Shown here: positions 31,835 through 40,285 of the stretch, piece after piece
How the letters are laid out: every line of letters starts with the position of its first letter
Numbering within the stretch: position 1 is the first letter of the stretch
Assembly: GCA_947184155.2 (NCBI GenBank)
Contig: CAMXCT020002767.1
Location: forward strand, 23,704 to 87,703
DNA from: Cladocopium goreaui
Lineage: Eukaryota; Sar; Dinophyceae; Suessiales; Symbiodiniaceae
Direction: 5' to 3'
Length of the DNA stretch: 64,000 bases
Made by a program: the position numbers and the translations under genes
Notes under the pieces: model-generated
What the model was told of the DNA's origin: nothing
The model's database searches: none
The model's input: only the letters and a program-made list of their open reading frames with translations

Positions 31835-34242
31835 CTAGGCGGCGGGATGAGAGCAGAGCGATCACCCGTGACGCCATGGAGAGAGGAGCTGATGGAGGTG
31901 AAGGAGACAGTGCCGAGGAGGCAAGTGGTGCTGGAAGAAACGCCCCACGAGATCAGGAAGGGCGGCCCCCCGAAAGGAAAGGAGGCAGGCTGGAATCGAC
32001 AAGGAAAAGGGGTGTTGAGGCTGACGCCAAGGAAAGGAAAAGGCAAAGGCCAGGGTCCCCAGGGTCGCTCGTCGAACCAAGGGGATCAGGAGAAGGGAGG
32101 AGGAAGCCGGAGGAGGAGCCCGACACCCCGCAGACGATCGAAGAGCAAGAGTCCTTCGAAACCATCGGGTTAGAGGAGGAAGCTGACCACAGCCTGCAAG
32201 TGTTGAAGGCCTGGTTGCAGTCGGAAGAGTGTGGAGGCCTTACGATTTCACAATCGGGAGCCTTGCTGGCGTTGACAGCCTTCAGAAGTGGTACGCCGCT
32301 GGGTATTTTCCTGGGTCGTATGGTGAGGCCTGGGTCAGACGATGGCGAAGAGAGGTCTAGACAGCGGAGTCTACTACCTCTGCCACTATGGAAGGACTCA
32401 AGGGATGCCTTGGCGGCGCTGTTCGACAGTGGTGAGTTCCGTCGATTGGCGGGCAGCTGGGCTACCAAGAAGGCCAACAAGGAAAAGGCGGCGCGTTTGA
32501 GCCGCAGGAATGGCCTGCTGATATGGCATGGGCTGGTGGTCACGTTGATAAATCACCTGTGGTCTGGTGGGGGCTCCAAGGCGGCGGTATGTTTGCAGGA
32601 ACCCTCAAAGGCCCAGACAGGGGCTTTAGACAGACTGTGGATCGTCGTGAGGGATTTTGTGGATGACACCTCGGAGTCCAAGGAGAAGGTATTGAAGAGC
32701 CCACCATTGGGTGATTGGGCCACGAAACTTGCAGATGTTCGCATATCCTACCACGGTGAGATTGTGGAAAAGTCTCATCAGCTGACATTGGATCAGGTGA
32801 AACCGGGCCTCCCACCGTCAGGGTATGGTGCTAGTGTGCCGTTGGTGGAGCTGTGCGACGGAGAGCTACAGGAAAAGCTGATGAAACCCCTGGCAAACCT
32901 CCTGCCAGAGGACGAGCTGCCGGCAGATATACCAAAGCCAAAAGTTCATGCGAACCAAGAGCAATGGAATCTCATTGCCCGGGACCTTTATGAAAGAGGG
33001 CTAGTTGAGCCCGTCGAAGACCCCCTGATGGTGAAGGGTAAGGTTGTGACAAATGGAGCATTTGGAGTTGTGAAACCGGGTAAGTTCCTGGAAGATGAGA
33101 GGCCGATCCTGAGGCTTATAATGGACTTCAGGGCCACGAATGCAGTGTGCCGGGTGCTGACAGGTGATGTCCGAAGCCTAACAGGAGCGGCGGCTTTACA
33201 GCATGTTGTCCTCCCCGAGGGCAAGGTACTCCGGCTGAGCGCTGATGATCTGGTGGCGGCCTTTTACCTCTTTGCCCTGCCAGCGGGGTGGAGCAAGTTG
33301 ATGACCTTTGCTACCAAAGTGCCCTGGAAAATCCTCGGAATTGAAAAAGAGGGGGCTGTGCACATCGGAGCCAAAGTTTTGCCGATGGGCTGGGCATCTG
33401 CGGTTGGAGTACTTCAGCACGCTCACCGGCGGCTTGCCCTGAGGTCACCGTTGGCCGGGGCAGGATTGCTGGGGAAGTGTGAAATCCGCCGAGATGCTGT
33501 TTTCCCTGACTTGGAAAAGGAGGGGTCACTTTGGTCGTTGTACCTGGATGATGCGAACCTAATGGAGGTGATGAGTCGGCGAGTGGCCGCTGAGCTGGAG
33601 GGCCTACCATCAGAAGAGCAGCAGCGTTTGAGGCGCGCATACCAGCATTGGGGGATCCCGATTTCACTGGACAAGGCAGTGGTCAGGGCTCCGAGCGCAG
33701 AAAAGCTTGGGGCAGTCATTGATGGTGAAGGCGGAGTGCTCAAGACCTCGACAAAAAGGGCTCTGGAAAGCCTCTCGTTGGGCTTTTGGCTGATGAGGCA
33801 GGATGAGGTACCGAGGAAGGCACTCCAGGTCTTTTTGGGGCGTGAGGTGCACACGCTCCAATTCAGGCGGCCACTTTTCGGGATCCTGGATTACGTCTGG
33901 AAGGATATCAGTGAAGGTGGGGTCCTGACCCAGCTGGGGTCGAAGTCCATTGAGGAAATCTTGATGTGTGGCATGTCCCAGCCCTTGCGTGCCACTGACC
34001 TGAGGGCAAAGCTGCATGAGGTAGTGACCGCTTCTGACGCCAGTGAGTCAGGCGGTGGCATGGTGTATGGCAGCAAGTTGACCACTGAAGGCCTGAAGGA
34101 GCTGCAGGCTCTGGAATACGGAATGGATGAACCAATCGCTGAAAAGGTCAGCCTTGATGAAAAACATAGTCATCCTGGTCCTGGATTTCTGAATCGCTGG
34201 AATCGGGGGCCTTTCAAGAGCCCTGCAGTTAGCCCAAGTTGA
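31309..34242 (+). CDS. ORF2, reverse transcriptase with the start of RNase H
   Basis: 977 residues, -1 relative to ORF1 and overlapping it by about 525 bp, so it is probably made by frameshifting or reinitiation; the true N-terminus is uncertain. Residues 1-290 are disordered and Arg/Glu-rich. The RT domain spans about residues 560-830: a motif with RPILRLIMDFRATN, motif A LSADDLVAAFYLF (Asp 646/647), motif B LPMGWASAVGVLQH, and motif C YLDDANL with Asp 747/748. A connection domain follows. Near the end TASDASESGGGMVYG has Asp 910 as the first catalytic residue of RNase H. The remaining RNase H residues are not in this ORF but after the methyltransferase in ORF3. The enzyme would copy the element RNA into DNA. 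Confidence 0.85.
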   Translation: MQSLLKVVAGFSKALYPGGGRSVAAEQKKPREAAQDHHAGAESLFSRPSPRSRRRVRLDEPQDDGLHIPGGTVPTPTTSDGGSKPSRVGDAGKSYRSATEWPTGGARRSAGAAPEGRRDGRGRSELEHGATPRAHTGSSGLADNRAGEEESGPDGDRPREAQRASVEGAKAGQIGTRRRDESRAITRDAMERGADGGEGDSAEEASGAGRNAPRDQEGRPPERKGGRLESTRKRGVEADAKERKRQRPGSPGSLVEPRGSGEGRRKPEEEPDTPQTIEEQESFETIGLEEEADHSLQVLKAWLQSEECGGLTISQSGALLALTAFRSGTPLGIFLGRMVRPGSDDGEERSRQRSLLPLPLWKDSRDALAALFDSGEFRRLAGSWATKKANKEKAARLSRRNGLLIWHGLVVTLINHLWSGGGSKAAVCLQEPSKAQTGALDRLWIVVRDFVDDTSESKEKVLKSPPLGDWATKLADVRISYHGEIVEKSHQLTLDQVKPGLPPSGYGASVPLVELCDGELQEKLMKPLANLLPEDELPADIPKPKVHANQEQWNLIARDLYERGLVEPVEDPLMVKGKVVTNGAFGVVKPGKFLEDERPILRLIMDFRATNAVCRVLTGDVRSLTGAAALQHVVLPEGKVLRLSADDLVAAFYLFALPAGWSKLMTFATKVPWKILGIEKEGAVHIGAKVLPMGWASAVGVLQHAHRRLALRSPLAGAGLLGKCEIRRDAVFPDLEKEGSLWSLYLDDANLMEVMSRRVAAELEGLPSEEQQRLRRAYQHWGIPISLDKAVVRAPSAEKLGAVIDGEGGVLKTSTKRALESLSLGFWLMRQDEVPRKALQVFLGREVHTLQFRRPLFGILDYVWKDISEGGVLTQLGSKSIEEILMCGMSQPLRATDLRAKLHEVVTASDASESGGGMVYGSKLTTEGLKELQALEYGMDEPIAEKVSLDEKHSHPGPGFLNRWNRGPFKSPAVSPS

Positions 34243-35890
34243 AGTCCAAAGGCCGGTGGTGATAGAACAAGACGTCGAATGTCGTCGCCTGAATGCTGGC
34301 CGTTGGCCGGGCTGTGATTTGGTGGTGGACATTAAGAAACTGAAGAGGAAGGAGCTGGAACGGGTTTTACGTAGCGTGCCGGGGCTGACAGGTGTGATTG
34401 CAGGAGGTGGATCTCCATGCCAAGGACTCTCGAAGTTGTCAGCAAATCGAGCACACCTTGAAGACCCCCGCTCGGCGTTGTTCTACAACTTTAGCGAGCT
34501 CTTGGGAATTGTGGAGGAAATCTGTGAGGAGATGAAGGTCTGGTGTTTGGCCATGCTTGAAAATGTGATCGGGGATGAAGCGGACATCCTTGAAATGAGC
34601 AAGGAACTGGGTGCTCCTCCCGTTATGGCGTGCGCCAGCTCCCTCTCTAGGGTGAGGCGCCCAAGGCTGTATTGGTCAAATGTATCATTGGAGGATCATC
34701 CCAGTTATACCTGGGCTCAGCACAAGATGTACGCTGAGGTGATCTTTGAAGAAGAGGTAGAGCCGCTTGAGAAGATCGCCGACCCGGGTTGGAGATGGCC
34801 AGGTGGGGAAGAAGACCCAGAGCGGAAGCTGCCCACCTTTACTCGTGCAATTCCAAGGAAGAGGCCGCCAGTCGCACCTGCGGGGCTAGAGCAGTGTGAT
34901 GAAGCCACCAGGTCGCGATGGGTCAATGACGAGATGAAGTACCCACCATACACCTATCAGGAGAAATTCTTGTTTGAAAAGAAGGATGACCCAACACAAC
35001 GCAGGGTCGCTTCAGTGACAGAGCGAGAAAGACTGATGGGGTTCCCTACCAACTACGCGAGGGCCATGTTTAAAAGGGAGCCCCAGGATGAGACAGAAGA
35101 GGGTGAGCAGACCATCAAAAGGGAAGCTGCTCTTGGCAACAGCTTCCATGCAGTGGTGGTGGCATGCCTCATGGATCTCTGGTTGTGGTCGAAGGGGATC
35201 AGAACGGATCCTCTTGGGGCCCAGGAGATAGTCCATAGGTGGCACGAAGAAATGGATGGGCCTGAGCTGAATGACTGGGGCCCGGCTGTGGCCAGCAACA
35301 CTGCTGCTCAAAAGCCTCAAGCCCGTGAGCTGGAGGAGGAAGAAGCCCTTATGTCTGTGGAAGCAGAACCAAAGCGGGCGGAGTGGCTGCGCCTCGCTGG
35401 GCATCATGGGATTGGAAGTAAGGAGGTCAACCCCCTCAATGTGCGCATGGTCCATCATTTTCTGCGTCGTTCAGAATTCCGAGGATCAGATGTCAGGCTT
35501 GATCTGGGGATTGTCTGGCGGCCTGACGCAGTGGCTCGCACATCCATCAACCCAGAACGATGGGTCTGGAATGTTGGTCAGGCTTACAGGTGGCTGCGCC
35601 GGGAGCACATCAACCTATTGGAGCTTCGTGCCATCCTGCGCACACTGCAATGGAGAGCGCGCTCAGGCTCTTTTCACAGTTGCAGGTTTCTGCATTTGTC
35701 AGATTCCCAGATATGCCTGGCCGTCCTGACAAAGGGACGCAGCAGCAGCCGCAAGATAAACAGGATCCTCAGAAAAATTGCCTCTCTGTGTTTGGCCTTG
35801 AATCTCTACCCGCTCTATGCGTGGGTACAAAGCCGGTTAAATCCGGCTGACGCCCCTTCAAGGAAATATGCCGTTGACAATCAGATGTAG
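34157..35890 (+). CDS. ORF3, C5-cytosine methyltransferase followed by the C-terminal part of RNase H; motif I interrupted
   Basis: The methyltransferase frame can be traced from ATG 34157 (MKNIVILVLDF), is cut by TGA at 34190-34192, and resumes IAGIGGLSRALQLAQVEV; together this is motif I, the AdoMet site. Beyond it are motif IV GGGSPCQGLSKLS (catalytic Cys codon 34418-34420), motif VI ENV (34559-34567), motif VIII RVRRPRLYW, motif IX RERLMGFPTNYA and motif X GNSFHAVVVA (about 35135). The target-recognition region between VIII and IX is about 90 residues, short for the family. After residue about 420 (from GTG 34256) comes RNase H: HINLLELRAIL (Glu codon 35621), FLHLSDSQICLAV (Asp codon 35702) and NPADAPSR (Asp codon 35849). 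The uninterrupted frame starts at 34193. The stop and the frame change from ORF2 mean that this copy probably makes no full enzyme, unless readthrough or RNA editing occurs. Confidence 0.85.
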
Positions 35891-36845
35891 AGAAACCAAG
35901 GCTGAACGTAAAGCAGAGAGGCAGAAAATTGGCAAACTTGAGGATCAACGAATTTCGCCGAGCACTACAGCTCGGTATCAACACGCTCTAGATGAGCTGT
36001 GTAAATTCAACAAAGCAACTCAGTCGGCCCTCCTAAGGAGAGCCGATCTTGGCGACATTTTGTGCGCCTACATAGAGAAACTCTGGGAAGATGGAGAAAC
36101 CAAGTCGCTGGGAAGCTACACTATGGCGGCAGTCCAATTCTTCCGGCCGGAGTTAAAGGGCCAATTGAGCAAGCCATGGAAGTTGATGGCCCTTTGGGGG
36201 AGGCTTGAACAACCTCGCAGAGCCACTCCTTTGGACACTTCCTTGGTCCTTGCCTTCGCGGGTACTTTTATCAAGTGGCAATGGCCACGTCTGGCCTGTC
36301 TCACCATTGTGGGCTTCTGCGGCCTTTTGAGAACGGGGGAGATGTTTCAACTTTTGCGCTCCAGTGTGGTCATGCCACGCAAGTTGGGGCAACCTGCAAT
36401 TCTCTTCCTGTTCAACACCAAGACAACCAAACGCAATCTCCTTGAGGCCGAAAAAGTCATTATCAGTGAGAGAACTGGCATTGACGCCTTGCGTTACCTT
36501 TGTCAAGGTAAACGCCAGGATGAACCGCTGGTAGAAACTAGCAGTTCAAAATTTCGTGACCTTTGGAAAGATGTGGTGCAAGAGCTGCAACTCACACAGT
36601 TTCACTACTTGCCTTATTCCTTGAGGCGAGGCGGGGCTACGTGCGCCTACAGAGAAGGGATGTCCTTTGACCTTCTGATGGCAAAAGGCCGTTGGAGGAA
36701 CATTTCTACGGCAAGGGGCTATTTAGACCAGGCTTTACAAGAATATGCGGCCTTGCAGTTGCCACCTCCCTCTTTGTCCAAAATTCGCGCTGCCAAAAAT
36801 GTCTTTAAGGCAGCCAAGTTGGGGCGCGTGGAGGGGGAGGTTTGA
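35868..36845 (+). CDS. ORF4, tyrosine recombinase of the retroelement
   Basis: 325 residues starting at ATG 35868, overlapping the end of ORF3 by 23 bp in another frame. The N-terminal SAM-like core-binding part has ISPSTTARYQHALDELCKFN, and the catalytic part follows. Box I is GFCGLLRTGEMFQLL with Arg 155. A beta-hairpin (LFLFNTKTTKRN) may hold the active Lys. Box II is LPYSLRRGGATCAYREG with Arg 253; the usual His of H-x-x-R is Tyr here. Then GRWRNISTARGYLDQAL has Trp in place of the second His and the nucleophile Tyr 285. Such recombinases join the circular DNA copy of the element to the genome. The length matches Ngaro/DIRS recombinases and the frame is intact. Confidence 0.88.
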   Translation: MPLTIRCRETKAERKAERQKIGKLEDQRISPSTTARYQHALDELCKFNKATQSALLRRADLGDILCAYIEKLWEDGETKSLGSYTMAAVQFFRPELKGQLSKPWKLMALWGRLEQPRRATPLDTSLVLAFAGTFIKWQWPRLACLTIVGFCGLLRTGEMFQLLRSSVVMPRKLGQPAILFLFNTKTTKRNLLEAEKVIISERTGIDALRYLCQGKRQDEPLVETSSSKFRDLWKDVVQELQLTQFHYLPYSLRRGGATCAYREGMSFDLLMAKGRWRNISTARGYLDQALQEYAALQLPPPSLSKIRAAKNVFKAAKLGRVEGEV

Positions 36846-37262
36846 GGTGGCCTGTTTTTAGCCCTTGCTGGCCGTCCCTCAAGCTTGAGTGGCTACGGCT
36901 TTAGCCTAATTAGACAGGAGGCACCTTGACCCAGGCACAAAAGGTGCGCTCTTTGTGGTCAAGGAAGGGGGGAAGGGAGCGTAGTGCATGTATACTCCAA
37001 AAGGGAGAGGTATGCACGAGCGCCTGACACCCTGAAGTTCTGGCTCCCTCCTCCATCCCCGGACTCCTCCTTTTTGAGGTGGCCTGTTTTTAGCCCTTGC
37101 TGGCCGTCCCTCAAGCTTGAATGGCTACGGCTTTAGCCTAATTAGACAGGAGGCACCTTGACCCAGGCACAAAAGGTGCGCTCTTTGTGGTCAAGGAAGG
37201 GGGGAAGGGAGCGTAGTGCATGTATACTCCAAAAGGGAGAGGTATGCACGAGCGCCTGACAC
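36841..37262 (+). repeat. 3' split repeats B1-A2-B2-core of the retroelement
   Basis: B1 with the core (36841-37030) and B2 with the core (37073-37262) are 190-bp direct copies at an offset of 232 bp, differing at one base near 36882 (GAGTGG against GAATGG). Between them, A2 runs 15 bp past the core, then a 27-bp spacer. B contains TGGCTACGGCTTTAGCC, with hairpin potential. B1 begins at the stop codon of the recombinase gene. Confidence 0.88.
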
Positions 37263-40200
37263 CGAGACAGGTGGGGATAAGCCGGGGAACGTGGGTGAGG
37301 ACTGCGTGGAAGCAAGGGAGTAAATGCCCTTCCAATAAAACCTCACTTTACCGGCTCTTCACTTTGTTCATCCCGCGGTTCTTTCTACCGGTGTCTCATT
37401 CCTTCCCACTCCACTCGGTTCCCCTTGTCGGTTCGGCACGTGAAGGGAAGAGAAAGATTAAAACTGAACCGACGAAGGGAAAGGGGAACCGCTGGTTACG
37501 CCTGACAGCCGGCCACCAGTCAACACGGGAGGGACGGGGATGGAAAAGGAGAGGGTGTCTTTGTTGGGGCCACGTGGGGCCTCATTAGGGCTTGTTGAGA
37601 TCATTTTGGGTCAATTTGCGAACATATTGGGGCCCCAGTCTTCTAGTGGATTTGGTGTTTATACAAATGCTTTCCGGCTCGTGGATTTATCAGTTTTTTT
37701 TTTGCTCGCCCGCTGCGTTATTTGCCTTCATCGATTTCCTTCGCGCTTCACTGTCCGGGCCCCAAAAGTGTAGAGAAGAGCCAAAATCATACTACCAGAT
37801 ACTACCAGTGTATTAGCAGATATGTGCAGTGCAGTGTAGGTGTCATTCCAAATGTTTGACTGAGTGTGCCCTAGTTTGCGCTGACTCTCATGCCGAATTT
37901 GACATAACACAGGCTCAACATTCAACCTTGGCAGGTAGCCTTAGGCAGGTAGTCGGCAACGCTTTCAAAACTTGCAAGCGCTGGTAGGCTGAGATGCACT
38001 TCCCTCGTTGCCTTTGCTTCTGGTTGCTTTGCAATTCCTGGTGTGGATTGGCAGTTTTGAATGAAGACAGGCAGCTCAGTGAAAGAGGACGTGACGGGGA
38101 CAATGCGACCTCAGTCAACGTTTCAAGTGCAGAGACTGGCCAAAAGGATGATAAGAAACACGACATGGAAATTGAGACGCAGCTGAACAACTTCATGCAG
38201 CCACACTCGTTGCAACCTTTCTACTTCATTCCAATCAGTAGCTGCGTCATCGTCGTGTTGCAGTTCTCCATCTTCGGTTTCTCTATAAAGTTCAAACCCG
38301 CTGAAGCGGAGTGTTGCATCTACAAGAAGTGTGTCAACCGCCTGAAGTCCCTTGCAAAGGAATTAGGCACGATAGCTTTCATCTTACTGGCTTTAGTCAC
38401 TTGGAGACATGATGTTCTCAAGTGGAAAGCGATGCCTGCTGAAGACCAACTGGAGACATTCTGCTACTTCTTGGTGGTCTTGGTGACCTCCCCCAACACC
38501 AAAGCAGCACTGGCACATTTTGCGATCTTGCGCGTCCAGTCACCTACAGCTGTATTTGGGGTCAATCCCAAGTACAGAAGCCTGCCAGGTTGCGGCATAC
38601 CTGTCTTCCCCTGCACAGCCAGCTGGATGACACCATTGCAGTGGTTGTACACGATGATTCTGTTGCCCTATGAAATACTTTGGATGATTCATTCGTGGTT
38701 CACGCGAATGCTTCCGGACTGTTGCACCCCCGGACTCTTGCCAGTTATAGGCGCCGCGGTCAAGCCCGTGGGAACATGGTTTCTGTGCGTGGGACCAATT
38801 TTCATCTTTCCATTTTGGCTCTTGCTCGTCGCGATGAGCCTGGGGCTTTGGAGTTATGCCCGTAGCAAGCTGATTTGGTGGTGGGGGATGAGTTGGCCAT
38901 TTTGGGCCATGATTCTACTGCAGTTCTGGGCTGTGTTCGTGTGCATTTTGTTTGCAATCATCTACCTAGTGTACGTGATTTTGACAGGAGGGGTGCAACC
39001 GATACACTCAACCAAGAAGAACGCAAAAGATTTACAGGTGGAACAGCAAGCCCTCTGGAATCTACAGCCTCAGGCGGTCCAAGAGGATTTTTTCCTACCA
39101 GTTGGACAGAGTGGAGTTGAGACCCAGCAGGGCGAGGCACATGCTTTGGAAGCGCAGCTATCTGTTGCAGAAGACGCACATGCACTAGAAGAACAGCAGA
39201 TTGTCCCAGACTTGACGACGCTTACAGCAGGTTTGAAGTGTCAGATTGTGTCCGCGGCACTTGCTATCCAGGCCAATTACGCTGTCTTGCAGCTTTTTGT
39301 CATTGTCTTCTGCCGACTTCTTCTACACAGTGATTCTGAGAAGAATGCGGTCAATGCCTACAAGACCACGATATCAGAGCGTCACATTGCAACCTACATG
39401 GACTACCTCAACAGCTTGGTCACACAGGCCGATGCTGCTGTTGGGTTCAGCGCCCTTGTGCGCCTCTGGTGCCGCCAAGCATATGCTGCCTGGAACGTCC
39501 TTTGAAGCTTCGGCGCAGTTTCCATCAGGTCTCCGGAACAGGTTGATGAGCAGCTTCAGGTGCCCAAGTTTTTCCATGAACAGAAGACGTTCATTTTTTG
39601 GGCATGCCGTTGTGTGAAGCATCCCCCGTGTCGTCCCGCAATTGCTGGGCGGACAAATGGGAACTTCACAGTATGGTGAACGGCAGACACTTTTTTTAAG
39701 GCTTGCATGCAACCATTATGGAAGGCCCACAAGAGGCTTGCCATTTGCACGCATCAGTTTTCCTTGCAGTAGACGACCTTACTTCTGCAGTTTAGTTGGT
39801 AACTTCCTATGGCCTTGATGGCTGATGGAGAAAAAGAGCAGCACTGTGCGCATCTTATGCATGTGCTTTTGAAGTTTGCTTTGACGGTGGGAAGCAAAGT
39901 TCATAGTCATAATAGTCAGCATTTGCTTTGAACAAAGCCTGTGATTGAACCACCCTCTTGTGTTGTGTAGCTATTTTAGCACTGAGTTCGTTTCCTTCCC
40001 TTTCGCAAGCTACTCGCTCCACGCCAAGGTTATGAAGTCATCACAAGTTTCAAGGTGCATTCCAAGCATCGGCCAAAAGAAAGGATCCGGTTAAAGCAAT
40101 CCTTGAAAGAATGACCATACCAAAAAGTCTTCAAGACATGATTTTCAGATTTCGGATTTCAGCCTTTTCTTGTGGGGGGAATCCCAACCCCTCGAGGTAT

Positions 40201-40285
40201 ATCATATAATTTCGTTCATATCCGACACACACACACAAACACACACGCACACATTCAATCACATTCATATATACACTGTATATAT
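37263..40285 (+). repeat. 3.0-kb direct repeat, right copy
   Basis: Begins with CGAGACAGGTGGGG directly after the last core of the retroelement and ends in a TATATATATATATATACACA tract, beyond which the sequence is unique. It matches 27091-30104 (see that entry). It is 9 bases longer overall because of an 8-bp difference near 38086 and one extra T near 37700. Confidence 0.93.
37994..39505 (+). CDS. Multi-pass membrane protein, right copy (fuller N-terminus)
   Basis: 503 codons without introns, beginning MHFPRCLCFWLLCNSWCGLA, a plausible signal peptide or first membrane helix. A hydrophilic, Asn/Ser-rich stretch follows (residues 25-70). Probable membrane segments lie at about residues 76-98, 122-136, 154-167, 212-233, 261-284, 294-330 (long enough for two) and 408-432. 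Cys pairs occur (ECCIYKKC, MLPDCCTPG). The loop at 335-400 is acidic and Gln-rich with a short internal repeat. I do not recognise a family. The eight bases GGACGTGA near 38086, absent from the left copy, keep the signal-like start in frame with the body, which suggests this is the ancestral, functional form. Confidence 0.6.
   Translation: MHFPRCLCFWLLCNSWCGLAVLNEDRQLSERGRDGDNATSVNVSSAETGQKDDKKHDMEIETQLNNFMQPHSLQPFYFIPISSCVIVVLQFSIFGFSIKFKPAEAECCIYKKCVNRLKSLAKELGTIAFILLALVTWRHDVLKWKAMPAEDQLETFCYFLVVLVTSPNTKAALAHFAILRVQSPTAVFGVNPKYRSLPGCGIPVFPCTASWMTPLQWLYTMILLPYEILWMIHSWFTRMLPDCCTPGLLPVIGAAVKPVGTWFLCVGPIFIFPFWLLLVAMSLGLWSYARSKLIWWWGMSWPFWAMILLQFWAVFVCILFAIIYLVYVILTGGVQPIHSTKKNAKDLQVEQQALWNLQPQAVQEDFFLPVGQSGVETQQGEAHALEAQLSVAEDAHALEEQQIVPDLTTLTAGLKCQIVSAALAIQANYAVLQLFVIVFCRLLLHSDSEKNAVNAYKTTISERHIATYMDYLNSLVTQADAAVGFSALVRLWCRQAYAAWNVL

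Larger units (their letters stand above)
30105..37262 (+). mobile_element. Ngaro-like tyrosine-recombinase retrotransposon with a C5-methyltransferase
   Basis: A 7158-bp element with four plus-strand ORFs in the order Gag-like, reverse transcriptase with the first RNase H strand, C5-methyltransferase followed by the rest of RNase H, and tyrosine recombinase. The ends form split direct repeats. A1 at 30105-30162 equals A2 at 36988-37045. B1 at 36841-36987 equals B2 at 37073-37219 with about one mismatch. A 43-bp core starting ATGTATACTCC and ending CGCCTGACACC occurs at the left end, at the B1/A2 joint and at the right end. This architecture, without LTRs, defines Ngaro/PAT-type YR retroelements, which integrate as DNA circles through the recombinase without short target duplications. 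Capture of cytosine methyltransferases by retrotransposons is established in dinoflagellates. The element is flanked on both sides by the same 3-kb host unit. Confidence 0.9.
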
